Source: Paraburkholderia phytofirmans OLGA172
GTDB lineage: Bacteria > Pseudomonadota > Gammaproteobacteria > Burkholderiales > Burkholderiaceae
Length of the DNA: 64,000 nt
Reading direction: 5' to 3'
NCBI RefSeq assembly: GCF_001634365.1
Contig: NZ_CP014578.1
Span: forward strand, 4,030,001 to 4,094,000
Shown here: one piece after another, positions 26,129 to 36,429 of the stretch
Layout: every line of letters begins with the position of its first letter
How positions within the stretch are numbered: the stretch's first letter is position 1
Position numbers and translations under genes: made by a program
Notes under the pieces: generated by a model
What the model was told of the DNA's origin: nothing
Database searches by the model: none
Seen by the model: the letters and a program-made list of their open reading frames with translations, nothing else

Positions 26129-26677
26129 ATGAATACGAAACGGATTCTGGCCGGCGCGCTTGTCGCGATCGCCGCTGCGGGCGGCGGGGTGCTGACCAAT
26201 CATTGGCTAAATGGCGGCCCGGAACTCGCCCACGCGTCGCAACCCGGTTTCACGCAAAACCCGGTTGAGCAACTTTGGGCCGCGCCCGTCACGAACGTCG
26301 ACGGCAAGCCGCAATCGCTCAGTTTGCTTAAAGGTCATCCGGTCGTCGTCAACTTCTGGGCGTCGTGGTGCGGACCGTGCGTCGAAGAGATGCCGGCTCT
26401 TTCGCAGCTTCAGCGCGAATATGCGAAGAAAGGGATCCAGTTCGTGGGACTTGGCGTTGATTCGGATAAAAACGTTCAGGCGTTCCTGCAGAAGGTGAAA
26501 GTAGCCTACCCGGTCTATGTAACCGGGTTCGGCGGCGCCGACCTCGCTCGCGCGTTCGGCAATACCGCCGGTGGCCTGCCCTTTACCGTAGTAATCGACG
26601 CAAAGGGCAACATTCGCTCGACAAAATTAGGGCAAATCGACCCGCAAGCGCTGAAACAGACGCTCGACGCGCTCTAA
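26129..26677 (+). CDS. TlpA/ResA-family thiol-disulfide oxidoreductase
   Basis: A 182-residue periplasmic or membrane-anchored thioredoxin-like reductase. Residues 5-25 (RILAGALVAIAAAGGGVLTNHWL) form a signal anchor; the thioredoxin fold has VVVNFWASWCGPCVEEMPALSQL with the CGPC active site near residue 85, and the cis-Pro region GGLPFTVVIDAKG near 150. Such proteins keep cysteines reduced, for example during cytochrome c maturation, but no cytochrome genes adjoin it. It follows the hypothetical gene by 11 bases. Confidence 0.9.
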   Translation: MNTKRILAGALVAIAAAGGGVLTNHWLNGGPELAHASQPGFTQNPVEQLWAAPVTNVDGKPQSLSLLKGHPVVVNFWASWCGPCVEEMPALSQLQREYAKKGIQFVGLGVDSDKNVQAFLQKVKVAYPVYVTGFGGADLARAFGNTAGGLPFTVVIDAKGNIRSTKLGQIDPQALKQTLDAL

Positions 26678-26719
26678 ATTTCACATTCTCTTGACGATCA
26701 GATAGGGGCAAAAGGCGCG

Positions 26720-26735
26720 AAATTGCGCGCAATTT
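26720..26735. promoter_or_regulatory. 16-bp perfect palindrome upstream of aroQ
   Basis: AAATTGCGCGCAATTT, lying 43 bases after the tlpA-like stop and 137 bases before aroQ. No T tail, so a protein-binding site is more likely than a terminator. The factor is unknown. Confidence 0.4.
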
Positions 26736-26806
26736 GCTCGAATTTGAGAGAAGATGGGCGTCCGGAGAAGCGGCAAAAGGTCGCCAGGATCGTTTCCAAC
26801 GCGCAG

Positions 26807-26823
26807 GAAACTAGACAAGTTTC
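26807..26823. promoter_or_regulatory. Inverted repeat near the aroQ-accBC promoter
   Basis: GAAACT-AGACA-AGTTTC, a perfect 6-5-6 inverted repeat about 50 bases before the aroQ start. Its distance from the start suits an operator overlapping the promoter of the aroQ-accB-accC-prmA run; the regulator cannot be named. Confidence 0.4.
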
Positions 26824-26871
26824 TCTAATCAGCGCTAAAGTGCGCCCAATTCCACGGAAAAAGAAGCGACC

Positions 26872-27327
26872 ATGACGCGACTGCTGGTACTGCACGGCCC
26901 CAACCTCAACCTTCTCGGCACCCGGGAACCTGAGGTCTACGGCCGGGTGACGTTACCGCAGATCGATCAGGCACTGGCGGATCGCGCAGCGGACGCAGGC
27001 GTTGAACTCGCGTCGTTCCAGAGCAATCATGAAGGCGCTCTCGTCGATCGTATCCAATCCGCGCGAACTGAAAAAACCGATTTCATACTGATTAATCCCG
27101 CCGCGTACACGCACACCAGCGTGGCCATTCGGGACGCACTGGCGGGGGTCGGCATCCCGTTCGTCGAGATTCATCTGTCGAACGTACATCGCCGCGAACC
27201 GTTCCGGCATCACTCGTATTTCTCCGACCAGGCAGAGGGCGTGATTTGCGGCCTCGGCTGGAAGGGATATCTGTACGCGCTCGAATTCGCGCTCGACCGG
27301 CTGTCCGCTGGCTCGTCGCGCGGCTGA
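26872..27327 (+). CDS. aroQ: Type II 3-dehydroquinate dehydratase
   Basis: Third step of the shikimate pathway, by the type II dodecameric enzyme. The 151 residues have [20 protein letters not shown] at the start (Asn and Arg of the active site, with Tyr near 24), [13 protein letters not shown] near 50, [17 protein letters not shown] near 77 and [18 protein letters not shown] near 102. It is followed by accB after 69 bases, a well-known pairing in proteobacteria. Confidence 0.97.
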   Translation: MTRLLVLHGPNLNLLGTREPEVYGRVTLPQIDQALADRAADAGVELASFQSNHEGALVDRIQSARTEKTDFILINPAAYTHTSVAIRDALAGVGIPFVEIHLSNVHRREPFRHHSYFSDQAEGVICGLGWKGYLYALEFALDRLSAGSSRG

Positions 27328-27396
27328 TTCCAAAACACGTCTAATTTGCGCCGGCTGCGTACGCGCCGGCACCTTACGCATTGAAAGGGGCTTCTA

Positions 27397-27867
27397 ATGG
27401 ATCTACGTAAACTGAAAACTCTGATCGACCTCGTCTCGGAGTCCGGTATTTCCGAACTCGAAGTGACCGAAGGCGAAGGCAAGGTCCGCATCGTCAAGAA
27501 TGCGCCGCCGGTTTACGTACAACCGTCCGCTTCGTATGCCCCGCAATATGCCCAGCCGGCCCCGTTGCCGGGCGGCGAAGCACCGGCCGCTGCTGTGGGC
27601 GCCCCGGCTACGCCGGCCGCCGTCGCGCCGCAAGGCCACGTGGTGACCTCGCCGATGGTCGGCACCTTCTACCGCGCGCCTTCGCCGGGCGCCGAGCCGT
27701 TCGTCCAGGTGGGCGACACGGTCAAGGAAGGCCAGACGATCTGCATCATCGAAGCGATGAAACTGCTCAACGAAATCGAGTCGGACAAGTCCGGCGTGGT
27801 GAAGGAAATCCTCGTCGAAAACGGTCAGGCGGTCGAGTACGGCCAACCGTTGTTCGTGGTCGGCTAA
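27397..27867 (+). CDS. accB: Biotin carboxyl carrier protein of acetyl-CoA carboxylase
   Basis: Carries the biotin of acetyl-CoA carboxylase for malonyl-CoA synthesis. The 156 residues consist of a short helical N-terminus ([19 protein letters not shown]), a Pro/Ala-rich flexible linker (about 45-80) and a biotinyl domain with [18 protein letters not shown] and the biotinylation site [10 protein letters not shown], the Lys near residue 122. A GAAAGGGG Shine-Dalgarno-like sequence precedes the ATG. Together with accC it forms the biotin carboxylase half of the enzyme. Confidence 0.97.
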   Translation: MDLRKLKTLIDLVSESGISELEVTEGEGKVRIVKNAPPVYVQPSASYAPQYAQPAPLPGGEAPAAAVGAPATPAAVAPQGHVVTSPMVGTFYRAPSPGAEPFVQVGDTVKEGQTICIIEAMKLLNEIESDKSGVVKEILVENGQAVEYGQPLFVVG

Positions 27868-27996
27868 CGCGGCACGCTTTGCGCTTTTTTTGCGCCTGCC
27901 GCCCGCGCGCCTGCCCTCCCGAGGCGCGCGACCGATCCTCTGGGGCAGCCTGTATTGTGACCAACCAGGCGCCTATTGATGAGTCGAAAATCCGCT

Positions 27997-29364
<1,368 letters not shown>

Positions 29365-29367
29365 GTC

Positions 29368-30270
29368 ATGAGCTACCGGGAACTGATCGCCGAGCTGGCA
29401 CGCGAGCACGCGGAGGAGTTCTCCGACGCGCTGCTCGAGTTGGGCGCGCTGTCCGTATCGGTTGAAGATGCAGACGCCGACACGCCCGACGAGCAGCCGC
29501 TGTTCGGCGAGCCCGGTCTCACGCCGGATCGCACGGCGTGGCAGCGTTCGCGGGTGATCGCGCTGCTCGCACCGGAACACGAGCCGGCGGTGCTGCTCAC
29601 CGCGGCGGCCAATGAGCTGGGCCTCGACCCCGCACCTTCGTTCACCGTGCGCGAAGTCGAAGAGCAGGATTGGGTACGTCTCACACAGTCTCAATTCGAT
29701 CCGATTCCAATCGGCGAGCGCATCTGGGTCGTGCCCTCGTGGCACGATGCACCGGACCCCGACGCTCTCGTGCTGGAACTCGATCCTGGCCTCGCATTTG
29801 GAACCGGCAGCCATCCCACTACACGTCTGTGTATGGAATGGCTGGAGCAATCGGTGAAGCCGGAGCAATCCGTTCTCGACTACGGCTGCGGCTCGGGCAT
29901 CCTCGCGATCCTCGCCAGAAAGTGCGGCGCCAATCCGGTGTATGGCATCGATATCGACCCGCAAGCGGTCGAATCGGCGCGTCACAACAGCGAGCGCAAC
30001 CGGGCGGAAGTCACGTACGGCTTGCCCGACGAATGCCCCACCGGCGAATTCGATATCGTGGTCGCCAATATCCTGTCCAATCCGCTCAAGCTGATGGCGT
30101 CGATGCTGTCGTCGAAGGTCAAGCCGGGCGGCCGGATCGCGCTGTCAGGCATCCTGGCGCGCCAGGCGGACGAAGTGGCGCAGGTCTATGCACGATGGAT
30201 CGACATCGGCGTATGGCGCGAACACGAAGGTTGGGTATGTCTCACGGGAACACGCCGCGAAAGCCATTAG
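29368..30270 (+). CDS. prmA: Ribosomal protein L11 methyltransferase
   Basis: Trimethylates lysines and the N-terminus of ribosomal protein L11 with S-adenosylmethionine. The 300 residues have an N-terminal substrate-recognition domain ([20 protein letters not shown]) and a Rossmann methyltransferase domain with [22 protein letters not shown] near 140, [20 protein letters not shown] near 168 and [14 protein letters not shown] near 230. It starts 3 bases after accC and probably shares its transcript. Confidence 0.96.
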   Translation: MSYRELIAELAREHAEEFSDALLELGALSVSVEDADADTPDEQPLFGEPGLTPDRTAWQRSRVIALLAPEHEPAVLLTAAANELGLDPAPSFTVREVEEQDWVRLTQSQFDPIPIGERIWVVPSWHDAPDPDALVLELDPGLAFGTGSHPTTRLCMEWLEQSVKPEQSVLDYGCGSGILAILARKCGANPVYGIDIDPQAVESARHNSERNRAEVTYGLPDECPTGEFDIVVANILSNPLKLMASMLSSKVKPGGRIALSGILARQADEVAQVYARWIDIGVWREHEGWVCLTGTRRESH

Positions 30271-30318
30271 AATAGGGCGTATTGTCCAATCAACAGCCTC
30301 TCGGCTTACCGGCTCAAT

Positions 30319-31656
30319 ATGCTCCTGGCAACGCGTTGCCCCTTCTGCGAAACCGTCTTCCGCCTGCAACCGGCGCAGCTCGCGCTGCGCCGCGGCCTCG
30401 TGCGCTGCGGGCAGTGCCATGAAACATTCGACGCGTCGAGCAGCCTGTTCGAACTGAACGAGGACGGCGATTTTTCCACCGCCAAGCCGGTTGCCGCAGC
30501 GGCTGCGATCGAGGCTTTGTCCGGTGTACGCCCCAAAGACCCTGATTTCAGCGCCGAGGCATGGAACCCGTGGGCAGCGGCGCCCGACGCCGCGATCGAC
30601 AACCGCCTGCTTCACAACGCCCGCAATCTGCCGGCTCCGCCGGTCTCCACCGGCGCAGGCGTCGCGGTCACGCCGCGTCATGCTACCGAGCCGGAACTGC
30701 CGGCGAGCGCCTTCACCAGGCCGACTCCTCCCGACAACGAACCCATTCTCGCGGACGCGCCACGCACCCCGTTCGCTTACGAGACCGACGCACCCGCCGA
30801 CGTGCCGCGCGAGCCTTTCGCTCACGAGGCCAATCCGGCTGCGGAGGAAGCACCACGGGTCTGGCACAAGACCGAGCGCCCTTCTGAACATCCCTCTGAT
30901 GCCGACGAACAGGTTCTGAAGGAGCCGCCCCCCTTGCATGGCATTCCTGATAATGAGCCGTATTTTGGCGCGGCCGGCTCAGGTGGGGCTGGCTCAGGTG
31001 GGGCCGGCTTGGGTGCGGCTGGCGCCGGCGGCCTCGGCGCAGGCCTCGGCTCAGGTGCGGGCGGCCCGGGCACAGCCACCTTTGGATCGAGCGGCGAACC
31101 CTTCGCGGTCAAGCCGGTGCATGACGGCGCCGATCCCTTCCCGGTGGTGCGTGAAACGCGCCCGGCCGAACCGCGCCACCTCGGCTGGATCATTTCCGGC
31201 TCGGTGGCCGCAACGCTGCTGGTTATCGCCCTGCTCGCGCAACTCGCCTGGTGGCAACGCGAAACTGTGCAGATCTACTTCCCACGCTCGCAGACGCTCT
31301 ATGCAAAGGCCTGCGCGCAGCTCGGCTGCCAGATCACGCCGCCGCACGACATTGACGGTCTGCAGGTCGAGCCTTCCGATCTGCGGCAGATCGACGGCCC
31401 GCACAAGCTCGAACTGAAGATGCCGCTGCGCAACCGCTTCAATATTGCGCTGGCCTACCCGGCCATCGAGCTCACGCTACTCGACGACCAGAACAATGTC
31501 GCGGTGCGCCGCGTGCTGTGGCCGCAAGACTACGTCGCGCCCGGCACGCCGATTGCAGCCGGCCTGCCGGCGCACACGACCCAGACCATGATCGTCCATC
31601 TCGACACGGGCAATGCGGTCGCGTCCAATTTCCGCGTACAGATTTTTTATCCGTAA
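30319..31656 (+). CDS. DUF3426 zinc-ribbon membrane protein
   Basis: A 445-residue protein with an N-terminal MJ0042-type zinc ribbon (TRCPFCETVFRLQ, then LVRCGQCHETFDAS, two C-x-x-C pairs at about residues 7-10 and 34-37), a long Pro/Ala/Glu-rich linker (70-290) containing a Gly/Ala/Ser-rich patch at about 218-255, a single membrane segment (LGWIISGSVAATLLVIALLA, about 294-313) and a C-terminal DUF3426 domain that would be periplasmic. The arrangement is common in betaproteobacteria, where this gene typically follows prmA. Function is unknown. Confidence 0.9.
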   Translation: MLLATRCPFCETVFRLQPAQLALRRGLVRCGQCHETFDASSSLFELNEDGDFSTAKPVAAAAAIEALSGVRPKDPDFSAEAWNPWAAAPDAAIDNRLLHNARNLPAPPVSTGAGVAVTPRHATEPELPASAFTRPTPPDNEPILADAPRTPFAYETDAPADVPREPFAHEANPAAEEAPRVWHKTERPSEHPSDADEQVLKEPPPLHGIPDNEPYFGAAGSGGAGSGGAGLGAAGAGGLGAGLGSGAGGPGTATFGSSGEPFAVKPVHDGADPFPVVRETRPAEPRHLGWIISGSVAATLLVIALLAQLAWWQRETVQIYFPRSQTLYAKACAQLGCQITPPHDIDGLQVEPSDLRQIDGPHKLELKMPLRNRFNIALAYPAIELTLLDDQNNVAVRRVLWPQDYVAPGTPIAAGLPAHTTQTMIVHLDTGNAVASNFRVQIFYP

Positions 31657-31729
31657 CGCACCCTCGCGCGCCCGGCACTGACCGGGCGTGTTCACCGTCA
31701 TTACTGACGAATTTTCGGAGCACGACAAC

Positions 31730-32230
31730 ATGAGTCAAGTTACGCTGGGTGGCAACCCGATCGAAGTAGCCGGCACGTTCCCGAGCGTGGGCCAGAATGC
31801 CCCCGCCTTCTCGCTGGTCGGCAAGGATCTGAAGCCGCTGTCGCTGGCCGACTTCGCCGGCAAGCGCAAGGTGCTGAATATCGTCCCGAGCCTCGACACG
31901 CCGACCTGCGCCACGTCGACCCGCAAGTTCAACGAGGCTGCAGCCAAGCTGAGCAACACGGCCGTGATCGTCGTGTCGGGCGACCTGCCGTTTGCCGCAT
32001 CGCGCTTCTGCACGACCGAAGGCATCGAGAACGTCGTGACGGCGTCCACGTTCCGCGGCCATGAGTTCGCGCAGGCCTACGGCGTCGACGTGACGAGCGG
32101 CCCGCTGGCGGGTCTGACGGCACGCGCCGTGGTGGTCGTCGACGAGAACGACAAGGTCGTGCACGCTGAGCTGGTCGGCGAAATCAAGAACGAGCCGAAC
32201 TACGACGCAGCACTCGCCGCGCTGAAGTAA
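31730..32230 (+). CDS. tpx: Thiol peroxidase Tpx
   Basis: Atypical 2-Cys peroxiredoxin that reduces lipid and other hydroperoxides with thioredoxin. The 166 residues have [15 protein letters not shown], the peroxidatic Cys in [15 protein letters not shown] near residue 61, and the resolving Cys in [15 protein letters not shown] near 95. I start at 31730 (MSQVTLGGN); a GGAG lies about 10 bases before it. It stands alone between the DUF3426 gene and a PfkB kinase gene. Confidence 0.96.
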   Translation: MSQVTLGGNPIEVAGTFPSVGQNAPAFSLVGKDLKPLSLADFAGKRKVLNIVPSLDTPTCATSTRKFNEAAAKLSNTAVIVVSGDLPFAASRFCTTEGIENVVTASTFRGHEFAQAYGVDVTSGPLAGLTARAVVVVDENDKVVHAELVGEIKNEPNYDAALAALK

Positions 32231-32326
32231 AACCTTCGCGCACGAACCTCGGCGCCGCGCTTCATGCGCGGCGCTGTCACATCGTAGCGCCCATTCTCTT
32301 TATCGATTTTTACAGGAACGCTCGCC

Positions 32327-33265
32327 TTGGCTACGCTGATTTGCGGTTCGCTCGCTTACGACAACATCATGACCTTCGAAGGCCGCTTTCGGGAGCACAT
32401 CCTGCCGGAGCAGGTCCACATTCTGAACGTGAGCTTCCTCGTGCCGACGATGCGCCGCGAGTTCGGCGGCTGCGCGGGCAATATCGCCTACTCGCTGCAT
32501 CTGCTCGGCGGCCATGCGCGCATCATGGGGACGCTCGGCGCGGTGGACGCCCAGCTCTACATGGACCGCTTCAAGCAGCTCGGCCTGTCGACGGAAAACG
32601 TGCTCGTGGTGCCGGACACCTACTCGGCCCAGGCGATGATCACCACCGACCTCGAAAACAATCAGATCACGGCGTTCCACCCGGGTGCGATGATGCAGGC
32701 GCACTTGAACCGCGCCGACGAAGCGAAGGGCATCACGCTCGGCATCGTCGGGCCAGACGGTTACGACGCCATGATCCAGCATTCCGAGCATCTGGCAGCG
32801 GCCGGTGTGCCGTTTATCTTCGATCCGGGCCAAGGTTTGCCGCTGTTCGATGGCGACTCGCTGCGCCGCATGATTGAACTTGCCACTTACGTAGCGGTCA
32901 ACGATTACGAAGCCAAGCTGGTGAGCAACAAAACAGATTGGTCGATCGAAGAGATCGCCGGCAAGGTCGAGGCGCTGATTATCACGCTCGGCGACCAAGG
33001 CGCGCAGATCCATCACGCCGGCGGCATCGAAAAGATTCCGGCGGTCAAGGCACAGCAGGTGCTCGATCCTACAGGTTGCGGCGACGCGTTCCGCGGCGGC
33101 TTGCTGTACGGCATCGAGAACAAGCTCGGCTGGTCGACCACCGGGCGCCTGGCGAGCCTGATGGGCGCGCTGAAGATCGAACACCAGGGCCCGCAAAACT
33201 ACGCGCCCAGCCGGGCGGAGATCAACGAACGGTTCAAGCAGGCGTTCGGATACGACCTGCCGTAA
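32327..33265 (+). CDS. PfkB-family carbohydrate/nucleoside kinase (adenosine kinase-like)
   Basis: A 312-residue PfkB kinase. The N-terminal FGGCAGNIAYSLHLLGGHARIMGTLG holds the first PfkB motif and DPTGCGDAFRGGLLYGIE near 246 the second, with the catalytic Asp. The family includes ribokinase and adenosine kinase; the sequence resembles bacterial adenosine kinase-like proteins, but the sugar or nucleoside is not certain. Translation seems to start at a TTG (32327), with AGGAACG about 8 bases upstream; a next ATG would cut into the first strand. Confidence 0.88.
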   Translation: MATLICGSLAYDNIMTFEGRFREHILPEQVHILNVSFLVPTMRREFGGCAGNIAYSLHLLGGHARIMGTLGAVDAQLYMDRFKQLGLSTENVLVVPDTYSAQAMITTDLENNQITAFHPGAMMQAHLNRADEAKGITLGIVGPDGYDAMIQHSEHLAAAGVPFIFDPGQGLPLFDGDSLRRMIELATYVAVNDYEAKLVSNKTDWSIEEIAGKVEALIITLGDQGAQIHHAGGIEKIPAVKAQQVLDPTGCGDAFRGGLLYGIENKLGWSTTGRLASLMGALKIEHQGPQNYAPSRAEINERFKQAFGYDLP

Positions 33266-33290
33266 TACCGCAAGCTATTGGAGTTAGGGA

Positions 33291-33767
33291 ATGAGAACAA
33301 CGAGTCGCCTGGTCGTGGCCGCCTTGATCGCCGGTTCGCTGGCCATGTCGGGGTGTGCGTACAACAGCAGCTCTGCCGACGTCTACACGGCGTCGCAGGC
33401 ACAGCGCGAAGAAACGGTCCGCATGGGCACGGTCGACAGCGTTCGGGCCGTGAAGATCAGTTCGAACAACGGCCAGCCGAGTGGCCTCGGCGCAATCGGC
33501 GGCGGCGCGTTGGGTGCGGTGGCCGGCAGCGCGATCGGCGGCGGCCGCGGCTCGATCGTCACGGGCATCATCGGCGGCCTGGCTGGCGCGGTGGCAGGCA
33601 ATGCGGTCGAGAACGGTGCCGCGGTGCACGACGGTCTCGAGATCACCGTGCGACTCGATAACGGCGACATGCGCGCCATCACCCAAAGCGCCACCGGCGA
33701 GATCTTCCGCGCCGGCGAACGCGTCCGCCTGCTTTCCAGCGGCGGCGTCACGCGCGTCACGCACTAG
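33291..33767 (+). CDS. Glycine-zipper outer-membrane lipoprotein (SlyB/Pcp-like)
   Basis: A 158-residue lipoprotein: signal peptide and lipobox in LIAGSLAMSGCAYN with the lipidated Cys near residue 22, a polar middle, then a glycine zipper 2TM domain (LGAIGGGALGAVAGSAIGGG and IIGGLAGAVAGNAVENG, about 63-110) and a C-terminal beta domain (LEITVRLDNGDMRAITQ). This matches the SlyB/Pcp/OsmB-like family of the outer membrane, thought to support envelope integrity under stress. It is 25 bases after the kinase gene. Confidence 0.9.
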   Translation: MRTTSRLVVAALIAGSLAMSGCAYNSSSADVYTASQAQREETVRMGTVDSVRAVKISSNNGQPSGLGAIGGGALGAVAGSAIGGGRGSIVTGIIGGLAGAVAGNAVENGAAVHDGLEITVRLDNGDMRAITQSATGEIFRAGERVRLLSSGGVTRVTH

Positions 33768-33836
33768 GTTTCCCCTCTCGCGCGGTCGCGCTTCACGCGC
33801 CACCGCGACGACCTCAAACGCATGCCCTGCCCTGTC

Positions 33837-33870
33837 GACCAGAGTTGGCGCTTTAGCGCTTACTCTGGTC
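33837..33870. repeat. REP-like palindrome, copy 3
   Basis: GACCAGAGTTG, GCGCTTTAGCGC, TTACTCTGGTC: same core and flanks (GTCGAC before, CCCATGCA after) as the two copies upstream of araG, with compensating changes in the outer stem (CCAGAGT/ACTCTGG instead of CGGGAGT/ACTCCCG). Confidence 0.85.
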
Positions 33871-33976
33871 CCATGCAGAGCACTTACTCCGGTCCCATGC
33901 AACATGGTTGCCGTGCAAGCGTTTTTTCGCCTGCAGGTTCTGGACTGGTTTCTCAAAGCCCGCACCTTCGACAAAC

Positions 33977-34012
33977 CAAAAAAAATCCCGTCGCCAGAAA
34001 CCCGGCAACGGG
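33977..34012 (-). terminator. Rho-independent terminator of the histone-like gene
   Basis: Read on the minus strand: CCCGTTGCC, loop GGGTTTCT, GGCGACGGG (one G-U pair), then eight T. It lies about 100 bases past the stop of the H1-like gene. Confidence 0.8.
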
Positions 34013-34113
34013 ACCCTGACCGAGTAGCGCTCGGTCATGCTGCTACTTAAGCGCTACTCGATCATCGACACGGGCTACGACGTGTCGAAGTACTTCTACC
34101 GCTCATTTACCGC

Positions 34114-34752
34114 TTACGGACGGCTGCCCGTCGGGAACGGCCATGCCGCTGCCGGGTTCAGCGCGGTCTTCACCGTTGCCGCCGGTGCTGCGCTCGAGAC
34201 AGCAGTCGCAGCGGGAGCAGGAGCCGCCTTCTTGGCGACAGCCTTCTTCGCAGGGGCAGCCTTCTTGGCAGGAGCAGCGGCCTTCTTCGCGGCAGCCTTC
34301 TTGGCAGGCGCAGCCTTTTTAGCCGCAGCCTTTTTCGCAGGCGCAGCTTTCTTGGCAGCAGCCTTTTTAGCAGGCGCAGCCTTCTTGGCAGCAGCCTTCT
34401 TAGCCGGTGCGGCCTTCTTCGCCGGCGCAGCCTTCTTTGCTGCAACCTTCTTCACTGCGACTTTCTTGGCAGCAACCTTCTTGGCCGGAGCAGCTTTCTT
34501 CGCTGCAACCTTCTTTGCCGGCGCTGCCTTCTTCGCCGCAACCTTCTTCACTGCGACTTTCTTGGCAGCAACCTTCTTGGCCGGAGCAGCTTTCTTCGCT
34601 GCAACCTTCTTAGCCGGTGCTGCCTTCTTCGCTGCAACCTTCTTCACTGCGACTTTCTTTGCAGCGACTTTCTTCGCCGGTGCGGCCTTCTTAGCCGGCG
34701 CAGCCTTCTTTGCTGCGGGTTTCTTAGCTGCCGCTTTCTTTGCAGTTGCCAT
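34114..34752 (-). CDS. Histone H1-like Lys/Ala-rich nucleoid protein
   Basis: A 212-residue DNA-binding protein composed almost only of Lys, Ala, Val and Pro, in units such as AAPAKK, VAAKK and VAVKK. It resembles the C-terminal tail of eukaryotic histone H1 and bacterial AlgP/HctB-like proteins, which bind and compact DNA. The middle is a tandem repeat of 32 residues (VAAKK, VAVKK, VAAKK, AAPAKK, VAAKK, AAPAKK) encoded by a 96-bp DNA repeat at about 34442-34680. The last 30 residues (APAATAVSSAAPAATVKT) lack Lys blocks. I start at the ATG for MATAKK; an adjacent upstream ATG is possible. Confidence 0.9.
   Translation of the reverse strand: MATAKKAAAKKPAAKKAAPAKKAAPAKKVAAKKVAVKKVAAKKAAPAKKVAAKKAAPAKKVAAKKVAVKKVAAKKAAPAKKVAAKKAAPAKKVAAKKVAVKKVAAKKAAPAKKAAPAKKAAAKKAAPAKKAAAKKAAPAKKAAAKKAAPAKKAAAKKAAAPAKKAAPAKKAVAKKAAPAPAATAVSSAAPAATVKTALNPAAAWPFPTGSRP
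34442..34680. repeat. 96-bp tandem repeat inside the histone-like gene
   Basis: The string GCAACCTTCTTCACTGCGAC begins at 34442, 34538 and 34634, exactly 96 bases apart, and the first two copies are nearly identical over the full unit. The third diverges after about 45 bases. Confidence 0.9.
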
Positions 34753-34755
34753 CAT

Positions 34756-35193
34756 TTTCTCCTTCAGGTTTTCAGATGAGAGTCAGTTCAAACACCACCC
34801 TTCGTCAAAACCCGCTTCCCGCGGACGCTTCTCAGGGCGCGCGCTACGAAGCGGGCTATTCATCGGCGTACGCAGGTGCTGCGCGCTTACGCTAATGAAT
34901 GCGGTAAGGCGCGCCGTGCCCTTGGGCACCGCGCGCCAGATCTGGTCGGCGCTGGATCTCAACGCCGGCAATTGCTTGATCGGGCCGCTGGCGCTAACGC
35001 CAGCGGCTTTTTCCGGGGGGAAGTTTGCCCATCCCACTGAAGGGTTCGCAAAGTGCCAGCCATGTTTGTGGGCCGCGAAGGCACGCGGCGCACCGGGCAC
35101 GATTTGCATCAGGCGGTTCTGCTCCTAACTAAATTGCCGCGGCCGAAGCCCGCCGGCATCCCCAAAATGAATGCATCTGCGACTCGGACCGGA
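34756..35193. other. Intergenic region with structured segment, 438 bp
   Basis: Upstream of the histone-like gene and downstream of nrdB (both minus strand). From 34885 to 35012 the plus strand holds consecutive hairpins and then a canonical terminator, though no plus-strand gene is present. The rest shows nothing recognisable; a 108-codon minus-strand open frame here has no family features. Confidence 0.5.
34984..35012 (+). terminator. Orphan plus-strand terminator
   Basis: Perfect 10-bp stem GCCGCTGGCG / CGCCAGCGGC, loop CTAA, then five T. There is no T tail on the minus strand, so it does not serve nrdB. It may end an unannotated plus-strand RNA. Confidence 0.65.
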
Positions 35194-36429
35194 TCACTCC
35201 CAGGTCAGCGCGCCGCCAGTCTGATATTCGATCACTCGCGTCTCGAAGAAGTTGCGCTCCTTCTTCAGGTCGATCATCTCGCTCATCCACGGGAACGGGT
35301 TTTCCTCGTTCGGGTACAGCGGATCGAGACCGATCTGCTGGCAACGGCGGTTGCAGATGAAGCGCAGATAGCTCTTGAACATCGACGCATTGAGGCCGAG
35401 CACCCCGCGCGGCATCGTATCTTCTGCGTAACGATATTCAAGTTCGACCGCTTGCTGAAATATTTCGCGGATTTCCGCGCGGAACTCAGCCGTCCAGAGT
35501 TGCGGGTTTTCGAGTTTGATCTGGTTGATCAGGTCGATGCCGAAGTTGCAGTGCATCGACTCGTCGCGCAAGATGTATTGGTACTGTTCCGCCGCGCCGG
35601 TCATCTTGTTCTGGCGGCCCAGCGCCAGGATTTGCGTAAAGCCGACGTAGAAGAACAGGCCTTCCATCACACATGCGAACACGATCAGCGAGCGCAGCAG
35701 AGTCTGGTCTGCCTCGAGCGTGCCGGTCTTGAAGGCCGGGTCGGTCAGCACGTGGATGTACGGAATCAGGAATTCGTCTTTCGCGCGGATCGAGGAAACC
35801 TCGTGATACGCGTTGAAGATTTCGCCTTCGTCGAGGCCCAGCGATTCGACGATGTACTGGTAAGCGTGCGTGTGGATCGCCTCTTCGAACGCCTGGCGCA
35901 GCAGGAACTGGCGGCATTCGGGCGCCGTGATGTGGCGGTAGGTGCCCAGCACGATGTTGTTGGCGGCCAGCGAGTCAGCCGTCACGAAGAAGCCCAGGTT
36001 GCGCTTGACGATGCGGCGCTCGTCTTCGGTCAGACCGTTCGGGTCTTTCCAGAGGGCGATGTCGCGCGACATGTTCACTTCTTGCGGCATCCAGTGGTTG
36101 GCGCAACCAGCCAGATACTTTTCCCAGGCCCACTTGTATTTGAACGGCACCAACTGATTGACGTCGGTCTGGCCGTTGATGATGCGCTTGTCGGCGACAT
36201 TGACCCGCGCTTCGGAAACGGCAGCCGTTCCAGCAGCAGCGTGGGCAACTTGAGCCACGGGAGCGACAGCGATGTCGTTCGCGAAGATGTCTTGAGCCGA
36301 GGGAGCGTGAGGAGCGGAACGCGTTCCGACTTGCGAACCGACAGCCGATCCCGCAGCGTTGCGCAACACATTCTGTTGCGTAGCGCTCGAGGGAGTTACG
36401 GCAGTGATCTCGTCATCCCAGTTGAGCAT
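35194..36429 (-). CDS. nrdB: Class Ia ribonucleotide reductase small subunit
   Basis: Holds the di-iron/tyrosyl radical cofactor for deoxyribonucleotide synthesis. The 411 residues show the R2 iron ligands in [31 protein letters not shown] and [17 protein letters not shown], and the C-terminal tail that docks on NrdA ([11 protein letters not shown]). The first 70 residues are a variable Ala/Val-rich extension. I start at 36429 ([11 protein letters not shown]), with GGTGA upstream. It follows nrdA on the same strand but after an unusually long 691-base gap, so it may have its own promoter. Confidence 0.96.
   Translation of the reverse strand: MLNWDDEITAVTPSSATQQNVLRNAAGSAVGSQVGTRSAPHAPSAQDIFANDIAVAPVAQVAHAAAGTAAVSEARVNVADKRIINGQTDVNQLVPFKYKWAWEKYLAGCANHWMPQEVNMSRDIALWKDPNGLTEDERRIVKRNLGFFVTADSLAANNIVLGTYRHITAPECRQFLLRQAFEEAIHTHAYQYIVESLGLDEGEIFNAYHEVSSIRAKDEFLIPYIHVLTDPAFKTGTLEADQTLLRSLIVFACVMEGLFFYVGFTQILALGRQNKMTGAAEQYQYILRDESMHCNFGIDLINQIKLENPQLWTAEFRAEIREIFQQAVELEYRYAEDTMPRGVLGLNASMFKSYLRFICNRRCQQIGLDPLYPNEENPFPWMSEMIDLKKERNFFETRVIEYQTGGALTWE

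Larger units (their letters stand above)
33768..34113. other. Intergenic region with REP-like element and terminator
   Basis: Between the convergent lipoprotein gene and histone-like gene. It holds a third copy of the REP-like palindrome at 33837-33870, a partial copy (ACTTACTCCGGTCCCATGC) ending near 33900, and the minus-strand terminator of the histone-like gene. No protein gene seen. Confidence 0.75.

Noticed and set aside
34783..35109. 108-codon minus-strand open frame downstream of nrdB
   Set aside because: No family feature, atypical composition, overlaps the hairpin series and terminator at 34885-35012.
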